Source of the DNA: Chloroflexota bacterium
GTDB taxonomy: Bacteria > Chloroflexota > Anaerolineae > Promineifilales > Promineifilaceae
Reading direction: 5' to 3'
DNA length: 7,303 nt
Assembly: GCA_003519205.1 (NCBI GenBank)
Contig: DOXE01000193.1
Span: forward strand, 1-7,303
Below are positions 1 to 6,197 of this stretch, piece after piece. The first letter of the stretch is position 1; each line of letters starts with the position of its first letter. Made by a program: the position numbers and the translations under genes. Below the pieces are notes generated by a model. It was not told where the DNA came from and made no database searches. It saw only the letters and a program-made list of their open reading frames with translations.

Positions 1-77
1 AAATAGAAGTATCGAGCAGGTTGCCCTGTAAAGCTGATTTCCGGTGCCAACCTTAGTCTGGCAACCGTTTCTATCCT
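1..77. other. Leader before the first gene; no confident feature
   Basis: No promoter with convincing -35 and -10 boxes and no Shine-Dalgarno sequence before the ATG at 78 is visible. A 7-base inverted repeat, GGTTGCC at 19-25 and GGCAACC at 60-66, spans most of the stretch but has no T-run after it. One plus-strand frame stays open from the window edge to a TAA at 29-31 (residues NRSIEQVAL), so it could be the end of an upstream gene, but nine residues cannot prove that. Confidence 0.3.
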
Positions 78-503
78 ATGACGCAAGAGATCTCTATTCC
101 CGGCCGGTATGACCGGATAATTGAAGTCTGCAAGTTTGTGGTGGGTGGCGCAGAGCAAGCGGGGTTTAGTAACGACGATCTGTTCAAAATTGAATTGGCC
201 TGTGACGAGGCATGCACAAACATTATCGAACATGCCTATGGCGCAGAAGATATGGGGCAGATTCGGGTGTCCTGGCAATTTGCTGGCATTGCCTTCACGA
301 TTACGATTACTGACGAAGCTCAGCCTTTTAATCCCCAAGATGTGCCCCAGCCGAACGTCCATGCTGGTCCTGATGATATCGACGATTTGAAGATTGGGGG
401 CCTGGGCATCCATTTTATGCGAAAATTGATGGATGATGTACACTTTACCGTCGATCGAAATGGGGGTAACCGGCTCGTGATGACTAAGTACCTGGTTTCC
501 TGA
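78..503 (+). CDS. RsbW/SpoIIAB-type ATP-binding serine kinase / anti-sigma factor (HATPase_c_2)
   Basis: Single-domain GHKL ATPase of 141 residues, close to SpoIIAB and RsbW in length. In known partner-switching systems such proteins sequester a sigma factor or other target and phosphorylate a STAS antagonist with ATP, in the cytoplasm. Visible motifs: the N-box around residues 43-54 (DEACTNIIEHAY, with E44 as likely base and N48 as Mg ligand), a reduced G1 box at D79-E80 followed by PF at 83-84, and the G2 box GGLG at 107-110 followed by a helix. ATP binding therefore looks intact. The ATG at 78 is the first in frame after an in-frame stop at 54-56, and the product begins at the expected first beta strand, so the start is solid even though no Shine-Dalgarno is seen. 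It lies 8 bases upstream of the STAS gene, its expected substrate. No sigma factor gene is visible, so calling it an anti-sigma factor is by family only. Confidence 0.93.
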   Translation: MTQEISIPGRYDRIIEVCKFVVGGAEQAGFSNDDLFKIELACDEACTNIIEHAYGAEDMGQIRVSWQFAGIAFTITITDEAQPFNPQDVPQPNVHAGPDDIDDLKIGGLGIHFMRKLMDDVHFTVDRNGGNRLVMTKYLVS

Positions 504-511
504 TTCAAACG

Positions 512-865
512 ATGAGTGTATGGGAAGAGCAATTGACCGGTGATATTTGGCTTGTGGGAGTCAGCGGCCGGCTAGACCAAAGCCAGACAACCGATCTGGA
601 AGAAAGCCTTCAAAAACTTTTAATTGAGGGCTGCAATCGGCTGGTGATAGACCTGTCGGAAGTAACTTACGTCAATAGCGGTGGGTTACGCTGTCTGGTT
701 ACGATTTGGCGCCAGGCTCGCGATCATGGCGGGAATGTGGTCTTATGCAACCTAAGCGATCGCATTTCCCAAGTTTTCGCCATCGTCGGTTTCGATAAGG
801 TATTTGCGATTTACTCATCTCGGGTTGAAGCATTGGAGAGCCTGGCGGGAGATCAAGCTTCTTGA
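512..865 (+). CDS. STAS-domain anti-sigma-factor antagonist (RsbV/SpoIIAA-like)
   Basis: A 117-residue protein that is one STAS domain, the usual size of RsbV and SpoIIAA. The phosphorylation loop is YVNSGGLR at residues 53-60. Ser56 aligns with the serine that RsbW-type kinases phosphorylate, but the usual Asp before it is Asn55 and the Ser/Thr after it is Gly57. The later stretch around residues 73-80 (GGNVVLCN) and 93-98 (GFDKVF) fits the STAS beta strand and the last helix. In the known mechanism, the unphosphorylated form binds the ATPase and releases its target, and the phosphorylated form is inactive until a PP2C phosphatase acts. The neighbours on either side supply exactly those two partners. 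The gene starts 8 bases after the kinase gene without a clear Shine-Dalgarno and its stop codon overlaps the next start, suggesting coupled translation and matched protein amounts. Confidence 0.93.
   Translation: MSVWEEQLTGDIWLVGVSGRLDQSQTTDLEESLQKLLIEGCNRLVIDLSEVTYVNSGGLRCLVTIWRQARDHGGNVVLCNLSDRISQVFAIVGFDKVFAIYSSRVEALESLAGDQAS
847..864 (+). promoter_or_regulatory. Ribosome-binding site and TTG start of the GAF/PP2C gene
   Basis: GGGAG at 847-851 lies 10 bases before a TTG codon at 862-864 that shares the bases TTGA with the stop codon of the STAS gene (863-865). The frame has a stop (TGA, 826-828) upstream and no ATG or GTG in between, so TTG is the best start that keeps the transmembrane helix. 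The spacing is on the long side; translational coupling probably helps. Confidence 0.6.
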
Positions 866-3792
866 GCCCCATTTTTCTTACTTTTATCGCCAATTACCAA
901 CAAGCGGGCGGTCTGGAGTGGCCGTCCTTTTCCTTTCCCATCCTTCTAGCCACGTTAGCCCTAACCGCTTTCATTCTTCTGCGTCGTTACCGCTCTCGTC
1001 GGCAACTGATGGACAAGATCGCTGAACTCGAAACCTTGAGCGATGCGGGAAGAGCCATCGTCGCTTCACAGCTTGACTTGAACGCCTTATGCGAAATGAT
1101 TGCCAGGCAAGCAGCCAATGTGATCGACACCTCCACATTCCAAATCGGTCTTTTTGAAGGTCCAATTTATAAGATTCACTATTGGACGGTAGATGGGGAA
1201 AACCAGTCAACGCCACGATATATCGACTTAAGCGACGGTCATGGATTGATCGCCTGGGTTCGTGATAGCCAGCGCTCGTTACTGGTGGAAGACTTTCAGA
1301 AGGAAATGGAAAAACTTCCAGCACAACCACGTTACAATAGCGAAAACCCACCACGCTCGGCCATGTTCATCCCTCTAGTCGGCCGTGGCGAATCTATTGG
1401 CATCTTAGCCGCCCAAAGCGCCACCCCAAAAGCCTTCAGCCAACGGGACTTAAGTAGCCTGACCATCCTGGCCAATCAAGCATCGGCGGCAATTGAAAAT
1501 GCCCAAATCTATGAACAAGAGCGCACCCGGGCCGCCCATCTCGAATTGGTAGGCCAGATCGCCCGCCAGGTAAGCGCGATTAATGATCTAGACGAATTGC
1601 TCTACGAGGTAGTCCATCTCACGCAAGAAACCTTTGACTTTGGTTCGGTTAACGTCTTTACAATGGATCCCCGCACCAACCAAGCTGTCCTCCAAGCCAG
1701 CACAATTCAAGGGCTTCAATCCGGGAGCTTGAGAATTGCCCTTGGGGAAGGTCTAGTGGGTTCGGCGGCGACCGGTCGAGTCACGGCTCTATCCAACAAT
1801 ACAGGTCTCGATCGACGTTTCATCGCCAATGACCTTTTCCCCAATACACAATCTGAGATATGTATTCCGTTAATCGTCGATCAAGAGCTGATGGGCGTTT
1901 TAGACGTTCAAAGCCCTGAGATCGGCGCCTTTACCAACCAGGAGCGTATGGTTCTGGAAGCGCTGGCAGCGCAAGTTGCCATCGCCGTCAACAAAGCCGG
2001 ACAGCTTGCTCTTCAACGGGAGCAAAGTTGGCTAGCAACGGCTCAGCTTCAAGTTGCCGAAACGATCAATCGAAGCCCGGACATAAATGCTCTGGCTGAA
2101 TCGCTCGTACGCCTGACAGCCATCCTGGTAGGCGTCAATCGTTGTGCGATTTTACTTTGGGACGAGGAGAGTTCTACTTATTTTATCGTCGCTGCCTTTG
2201 GATATAGCGCACAAAATGAATCTCAACTCCAGGAATACTCACTGGCTATCGGAGATTGGACTGCCCTGGATGCGGTCCATATTGGTGGTGAGCCATTGAC
2301 AACGGAACAAAAGCCGCCCTGGCAAGCGATAAGCACCCGAGATACCAGCGCTCCTCAAAAGGGGATAAATATCCTGTTGCCAATGATCTCTGCAGGACGT
2401 GTTTTGGGTATCCTGTTAGCGAACTTCACAAACCACGCTTATGAATCACTTGTGGGAAGCAGGCAAGAACTGTTAAAGAACCTGAGCAATCAAGCAGCCC
2501 AAGCTATCGAAAATATGCAGCTCCAGATCGCCCAGCAAGAAGAGGCCTGGGTCAACACGGCTCTATTGCAGGTATCCGAGGCCGTAAATCGGTTAACTGA
2601 TCTCGATGAGATCCTTTATACCATTGTCCGCATGGTGCCTTTATTGGTTGGCGTTCGTTCGGCCGTCATTTTGATTCGTGATGAACAAAGCCAGACTTAT
2701 CTTGCAGGCCCAAGCCACGGTCTCACCGAGATGAGTCAAGGATTATTGCGAAGTTTTGAGGTCGATCTCTCTGAGTTCCCGCTCCTCGGCACGCAAGACG
2801 TCGAACGAATTGGACCGGACGCCGAATATTACACTTTCAAATTACCGCAATGGATGGATGTGGTGATGGGTGCGGAGACAGCCGATATTTTTCCCTTGCG
2901 AGCCAGAGGTAAATTGGTTGGTGTATTGGTGGTCGGGCCAACGAGAAGTGGGCGTCCTTTGACCGGCCGCAGGCTGAATATCGTCACCGGCATCGCCCAA
3001 CAAGCAGCTATTGCCGTCGTAAACGATCAGCTTTATAAAGAATCGGCCGAACGGAGTCGCATGGAGCAAGAATTGGAAGTGGCGCGCTCTATTCAGGCCA
3101 GCCTGATCCCGGATGGTGCGCCGGATATACCGGGTAGTTCTGTAGCCAGTTACTGGCAAGCAGCCAGGCAGGTCAGTGGTGATTTTTACGACTTTATGCA
3201 ACTTGCCGATGGTCGATGGGCTATGGCCATTGCCGACGTGGCCGACAAAGGGGTTCCGGCCGCCCTTTTCATGGCTCTCAGCCGGACGATATTACGCACC
3301 GTCGCTTTCAACCGCCGGGATCCGGCCGAGGTCTTGCAGCGAACAAACCAACTGATCTACGGCGATACCAGCTCCGATCTATTCGTTACCGTTTTTTATG
3401 CTGTCTGGGATCATGACTCGAACAAGATGACCTATGCCAGCGGTGGCCATAACCCGCCCGTCCTAGTCCGCAGGAACGGTAAGGTATCTTTACTATCGTC
3501 CGATGGTATCGCCTTAGGTGTATTAGACGAGGTAAAGATCGACCAGAATGAGATCAAGCTTCGCGCCGGAGATGTGATTGTCTTCTACACGGATGGTGTT
3601 TCGGAAGCCATGAATGAAGACTACGATGAGTTTGGTCTCGAACGGCTATGCATGTTAACCCAGAACTCTCGGCAGGGTTCGGCATCTGACATCGTTCAAG
3701 CAATTACCCGTGCCGTTGACGATCATGCCGGTGGCACACCACAGTTCGACGACATCACTTTGGTCGTATTTAAGTGTATCACGGCTAAGTAG
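862..3792 (+). CDS. Membrane-anchored multi-GAF SpoIIE/RsbU-type PP2C serine phosphatase
   Basis: A 976-residue sensor phosphatase predicted to dephosphorylate the STAS protein encoded just upstream. From the N-terminus: a short outside segment, one transmembrane helix at about 25-40 followed by a positive patch (RRYRSRR, 41-47) that places the rest in the cytoplasm, then four GAF domains at about 66-213, 243-378, 404-552 and 577-724, joined by Gln/Glu-rich helices. A helix at about 725-752 ending SIQASLIPD leads into the phosphatase domain. Catalytic motifs are complete: VSGDFYD (771-777, D774), DVADKG (792-797, D792), GGHNPP (861-866), FYTDG (908-912, D911) and FDD (962-964). Canonical RsbU is about a third of this size, so sensing is greatly enlarged. 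The start is the TTG at 862, four bases overlapping the previous stop (TTGA) with GGGAG at 847-851 upstream; there is no ATG in frame until residue 50, which would remove the membrane helix. The ligands of the GAF domains cannot be told from sequence. Confidence 0.92.
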   Translation: MSPIFLTFIANYQQAGGLEWPSFSFPILLATLALTAFILLRRYRSRRQLMDKIAELETLSDAGRAIVASQLDLNALCEMIARQAANVIDTSTFQIGLFEGPIYKIHYWTVDGENQSTPRYIDLSDGHGLIAWVRDSQRSLLVEDFQKEMEKLPAQPRYNSENPPRSAMFIPLVGRGESIGILAAQSATPKAFSQRDLSSLTILANQASAAIENAQIYEQERTRAAHLELVGQIARQVSAINDLDELLYEVVHLTQETFDFGSVNVFTMDPRTNQAVLQASTIQGLQSGSLRIALGEGLVGSAATGRVTALSNNTGLDRRFIANDLFPNTQSEICIPLIVDQELMGVLDVQSPEIGAFTNQERMVLEALAAQVAIAVNKAGQLALQREQSWLATAQLQVAETINRSPDINALAESLVRLTAILVGVNRCAILLWDEESSTYFIVAAFGYSAQNESQLQEYSLAIGDWTALDAVHIGGEPLTTEQKPPWQAISTRDTSAPQKGINILLPMISAGRVLGILLANFTNHAYESLVGSRQELLKNLSNQAAQAIENMQLQIAQQEEAWVNTALLQVSEAVNRLTDLDEILYTIVRMVPLLVGVRSAVILIRDEQSQTYLAGPSHGLTEMSQGLLRSFEVDLSEFPLLGTQDVERIGPDAEYYTFKLPQWMDVVMGAETADIFPLRARGKLVGVLVVGPTRSGRPLTGRRLNIVTGIAQQAAIAVVNDQLYKESAERSRMEQELEVARSIQASLIPDGAPDIPGSSVASYWQAARQVSGDFYDFMQLADGRWAMAIADVADKGVPAALFMALSRTILRTVAFNRRDPAEVLQRTNQLIYGDTSSDLFVTVFYAVWDHDSNKMTYASGGHNPPVLVRRNGKVSLLSSDGIALGVLDEVKIDQNEIKLRAGDVIVFYTDGVSEAMNEDYDEFGLERLCMLTQNSRQGSASDIVQAITRAVDDHAGGTPQFDDITLVVFKCITAK

Positions 3793-3794
3793 GC

Positions 3795-5174
3795 ATGATG
3801 AAACAGTTCTTTTTGATGGTCTTATTCGTCACTCTTTGTACGAGTTGCCGCCAGCTTGCCACATCCCGGCCGATGACACCAGCCCCTATTATGGTCCCTC
3901 AAGAACCTGGTTCGACAGCAACGGTTTCCGAAACCCCGGTCTTGACTCCAACAGATGCAATTGGTACTGAACCGAGCCCAATTGCTACAGATGTGGCGCG
4001 GATTACGGCCGTGCCCTTGGATGCGCCTGATGCTAATTTAATACCTTGTGGCCTTTTGCTAACCTTTCCCTCGCCGGAATTGCCCGAGAACCGCAGTTCA
4101 CTTGATATCGAGGTTCCCGAAGGTCTTGTTCCTGAAGCTGCCCTGCCCGCATTAAATAGATTGATCGAAGCACCGGATACAGTGGGGTTGGCTGCATTTC
4201 AAATAGGCCGCGAAGATGATGGCGTTTATTTTAACGCCGACCAACCGATGCCATTAGCTTCTGTGGTCAAAATCGTCAATCTTGTTGCCTATGCCAATGT
4301 GGTAGCCGAAGGAGAGCTGGATCCATCTGAATGGGTGCCTTTGGCGGATTTGGAGCAAAGCTATCTGCCAGGCATGGATCTTGGTGCCCATCGCCGGGCA
4401 ATAGAGGAATTAAGGGGAAAGGGTTTGATCGCCCGAGATCCTCCGGCTACGCCTCTGGAAGAAGTGCCCTGGATGATGATCCGGCATAGTTCCAACGCTG
4501 CGGCCGACTACCTGCATTTACTTCTTGGACAGGAACGAATTGAAAAAACGGCCTTGGATCTTGGATTGGCGAACCAAACGGCAATTTGTCCCTGGATTGG
4601 CCAATTTTTAACTATCAGCAATCATATTCGAGTTGGCAGCGATTCGGCGGCCGTACAATCATTTATCGAAGATCCGGAGATGTATGGGCAAGAAGTAATG
4701 CGCTTAACTGAGGCGTTTACTAAGGATGCATCCTTTCGCGAAGCGGAGTCAAACCCTAGAATCCGACGACGCTCAATGGATGTTCAAAAACTATTCTCAG
4801 AAAACCTGAATGGTCAAGGTAGCGCGCGCGAATACGCTTTGTTGATGGCAAAGATCTTAAAAAACCAGCTCAATACATCCTATACGAACATTCTCGTCCG
4901 CCGCGTACTGGAATGGCCAATGGAATATATTGAGAACCAAGAGTTATTTTCAACTGTGGGATTTAAGGATGGTTCCTTACCTGGGGTGTTGACCACCCTC
5001 TATTATGCTCACCGGTTGGAGGATGGCAGCCAGGTGATTGTGGCCTTATTTTATCGAGACTTGCCGACGCAGATTTATCGAAAATGGCGTGGTACGTTGC
5101 CACATGACGAACTCGCTCGTTGGCTATTGTCCGAACCAGAAGCGATCCCTCAATTAAGATCCTTGTTGGAATAG
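3795..5174 (+). CDS. Predicted lipoprotein with a PBP/class A beta-lactamase-like serine hydrolase domain
   Basis: A 459-residue exported protein. The N-terminus MMKQFFLMVLFVTLCTSC is a short signal peptide with a likely lipid-modified Cys18; the lipobox is imperfect (Cys15 at -3, Leu14 at -4). Residues about 19-95 are a Pro/Thr-rich spacer, then a serine hydrolase fold with the three motifs of penicillin-interacting enzymes in order: SVVK (S156 nucleophile, K159), SSN (S232, N234) and KDGS (K391-S394, in place of KTG). I see no ExxLN omega-loop motif carrying the deacylating glutamate of true class A beta-lactamases, and the SxN-to-KDG distance (159 residues) is about 55 longer than in those enzymes. 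It may be a peptidase, esterase or ligand-binding homologue rather than a resistance enzyme. It begins 2 bases after the phosphatase gene, so it belongs to the same transcript. Either ATG, 3795 or 3798, could start it; the second gives the more usual MKQ. Confidence 0.85.
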   Translation: MMKQFFLMVLFVTLCTSCRQLATSRPMTPAPIMVPQEPGSTATVSETPVLTPTDAIGTEPSPIATDVARITAVPLDAPDANLIPCGLLLTFPSPELPENRSSLDIEVPEGLVPEAALPALNRLIEAPDTVGLAAFQIGREDDGVYFNADQPMPLASVVKIVNLVAYANVVAEGELDPSEWVPLADLEQSYLPGMDLGAHRRAIEELRGKGLIARDPPATPLEEVPWMMIRHSSNAAADYLHLLLGQERIEKTALDLGLANQTAICPWIGQFLTISNHIRVGSDSAAVQSFIEDPEMYGQEVMRLTEAFTKDASFREAESNPRIRRRSMDVQKLFSENLNGQGSAREYALLMAKILKNQLNTSYTNILVRRVLEWPMEYIENQELFSTVGFKDGSLPGVLTTLYYAHRLEDGSQVIVALFYRDLPTQIYRKWRGTLPHDELARWLLSEPEAIPQLRSLLE

Positions 5175-5288
5175 ATTACAGTCACATTTGAAGAGTGTCA
5201 CCTACATCGGGTTGTCTGGCTCATTTTTGGATAGTACAATTTGCCATTCCAGTAGCATGGCTATTCCTAGTCAATATTTGAGGTAATT
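5175..5288 (+). other. Intergenic spacer between the lipoprotein and the Stp-type phosphatase
   Basis: A stretch of 114 bases with no open reading frame of note. It contains the candidate promoter and ribosome-binding site listed separately, and a small 4-base inverted repeat TAGC-ATG-GCTA at 5253-5263 downstream of the predicted -10 box. No hairpin with a T-run was found, so there is no visible terminator for the upstream operon, and read-through into the phosphatase gene remains possible. Confidence 0.5.
5212..5240 (+). promoter_or_regulatory. Candidate sigma-70/sigma-A promoter for the Stp-type phosphatase gene
   Basis: TTGTCT at 5212-5217 (4 of 6 matches to TTGACA) and TACAAT at 5235-5240 (5 of 6 matches to TATAAT) are separated by exactly 17 bases. 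Transcription would begin near 5247 and leave a leader of roughly 42 bases before the GTG start. This would let the phosphatase be expressed apart from the four-gene unit upstream. It was found by eye and is unproven. Confidence 0.5.
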
Positions 5289-5291
5289 GTG
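5280..5291 (+). promoter_or_regulatory. Shine-Dalgarno and GTG start of the Stp-type phosphatase
   Basis: GAGG at 5280-5283 lies 5 bases before the GTG at 5289-5291. This supports GTG as the start, which also places the RTVNQD motif at the usual distance of about 20 residues from the N-terminus. Confidence 0.65.
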
Positions 5292-6119
5292 AATTCACAA
5301 ATCGCGCTCATTGCTGCTTGCGGAACCCACCCTGGACAAATTCGAACAGTCAACCAGGACTCGGTTCTGGCGCTAGTACGGGAGCGCGATCTCGGCGTTG
5401 CCATAGGCTTGTTTATCGTGGCTGATGGCATGGGTGGACATCAAGCGGGAGAAGTTGCCAGCCGACTGGCGGTTGATACGATTAAAGATAATTTAGATTG
5501 GATGTTGACGCAAAATGATGCTGGGGCTACGATTTTATCTCCATCCCCCGATTCTACAGAAGACAAACCTGTATCTAATGATTACATGAAGGAGCGGCTT
5601 CAATTGGCCGTCGAGGATGCCAATCGAGTCATCTATGAATATGCAAAAGAGCACCCGGATGATGCCGGAAACCTGGGCTGCACCGTAACCTGTGCGATGG
5701 TCTATGGGAATAAGGCCTTCATCGCCAACGTCGGCGACAGTCGCGCTTATCGTTGGCGTCAGGGCAAAGTTACCAGACTAACTGAGGATCATTCTTATGT
5801 ATGGCATTTAGTTAGTGAAGGCTATATTGGAGAAGAAGAGATTTTCGATCATCCCCAGAGAAATGTCGTCACCAGGGCCTTGGGCAACCAGCCACAGGTC
5901 AAGGTGGATGTCGCCCATCGAAAATTGAAATTGGGGGATCGTTTATTACTTTGCAGCGACGGCATGTGGGAAATGATCCGTGATCCGTATGAAATCGCAT
6001 CGATACTCGAAATCAAGCCATTGGAAAAAGCCGTCAACCAATTAATCGATACCGCGAATGGCTATGGGGGTTACGATAATATCGGTATTGTCGTCGTGGA
6101 GCTTCAGTCAAAAGATTAG
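5289..6119 (+). CDS. Stp1/PrpC-family PP2C serine/threonine protein phosphatase
   Basis: A soluble 276-residue metal-dependent protein phosphatase, the usual single-domain size. Motifs in order: RTVNQD (19-24), VADGMGGH (44-51, D46 metal ligand), GCT at about 132-134, NVGDSRAYR (147-155, D150), VTRALG near residue 195, CSDGMWE (222-228, D224) and YDN (262-264, D263). All metal-binding positions expected for bacterial PP2C enzymes are present, so it should be active. A stretch at about 74-98, rich in Ser, Pro, Asp and Thr, looks like a flexible insertion. In other bacteria these phosphatases reverse phosphorylation by Hanks-type (often PASTA) kinases that monitor cell wall and growth; no such kinase is in the window. 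It differs from the SpoIIE-type phosphatase upstream in subfamily and likely substrates. It starts with GTG, has its own candidate promoter and faces the aldo/keto reductase tail to tail. Confidence 0.95.
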   Translation: MNSQIALIAACGTHPGQIRTVNQDSVLALVRERDLGVAIGLFIVADGMGGHQAGEVASRLAVDTIKDNLDWMLTQNDAGATILSPSPDSTEDKPVSNDYMKERLQLAVEDANRVIYEYAKEHPDDAGNLGCTVTCAMVYGNKAFIANVGDSRAYRWRQGKVTRLTEDHSYVWHLVSEGYIGEEEIFDHPQRNVVTRALGNQPQVKVDVAHRKLKLGDRLLLCSDGMWEMIRDPYEIASILEIKPLEKAVNQLIDTANGYGGYDNIGIVVVELQSKD

Positions 6120-6197
6120 ATAGGGTGTTAAGCAGCTCATTTGACATGGGGTGGCAAAATGCTGCCTAATTATTCGGCTGCATCTGAGTTGAACGAA
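6120..6197. repeat. Convergent intergenic spacer with an imperfect inverted repeat
   Basis: TTAAGCAGC at 6128-6136 and GCTGCCTAA at 6161-6169 pair at 8 of 9 positions around a 24-base loop, and a smaller GGCA/TGCC hairpin (6153-6156 with 6163-6166) overlaps the right arm. Its place between two convergent genes would suit a bidirectional terminator, but neither side is followed by a clear T-run, so it is only a weak candidate. Confidence 0.25.

Noticed and set aside
756..763. GCGATCGC octamer (HIP1), a cyanobacterial signature
   Set aside because: I found only one copy; cyanobacteria rich in HIP1 would be expected to show several in 7 kb.
1009..1011. ATG at residue 50 as the start of the large phosphatase
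   Set aside because: It would delete a good transmembrane helix and its positive flank and leave about 150 bases of protein-like open frame unexplained.
971..1354. Open reading frame of 127 codons on the minus strand
   Set aside because: It is antisense to the membrane helix and GAF1 of the phosphatase gene, and its composition, rich in Arg and Ser, is typical of a shadow frame.
2842..3201. Open reading frame of 119 codons on the minus strand inside the large phosphatase gene
   Set aside because: It lies opposite GAF4 and the start of the phosphatase domain, whose motifs are clear on the plus strand; its product has no recognisable domain.
3795..5174. Calling the lipoprotein a beta-lactamase resistance gene
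   Set aside because: The three shared motifs only show the fold. The omega-loop glutamate is not visible and the spacing differs from class A enzymes.
6120..6197. Rho-independent terminator between the convergent genes
   Set aside because: The imperfect stem has a long loop and no T-run on either strand, so I list it only as a weak inverted repeat.
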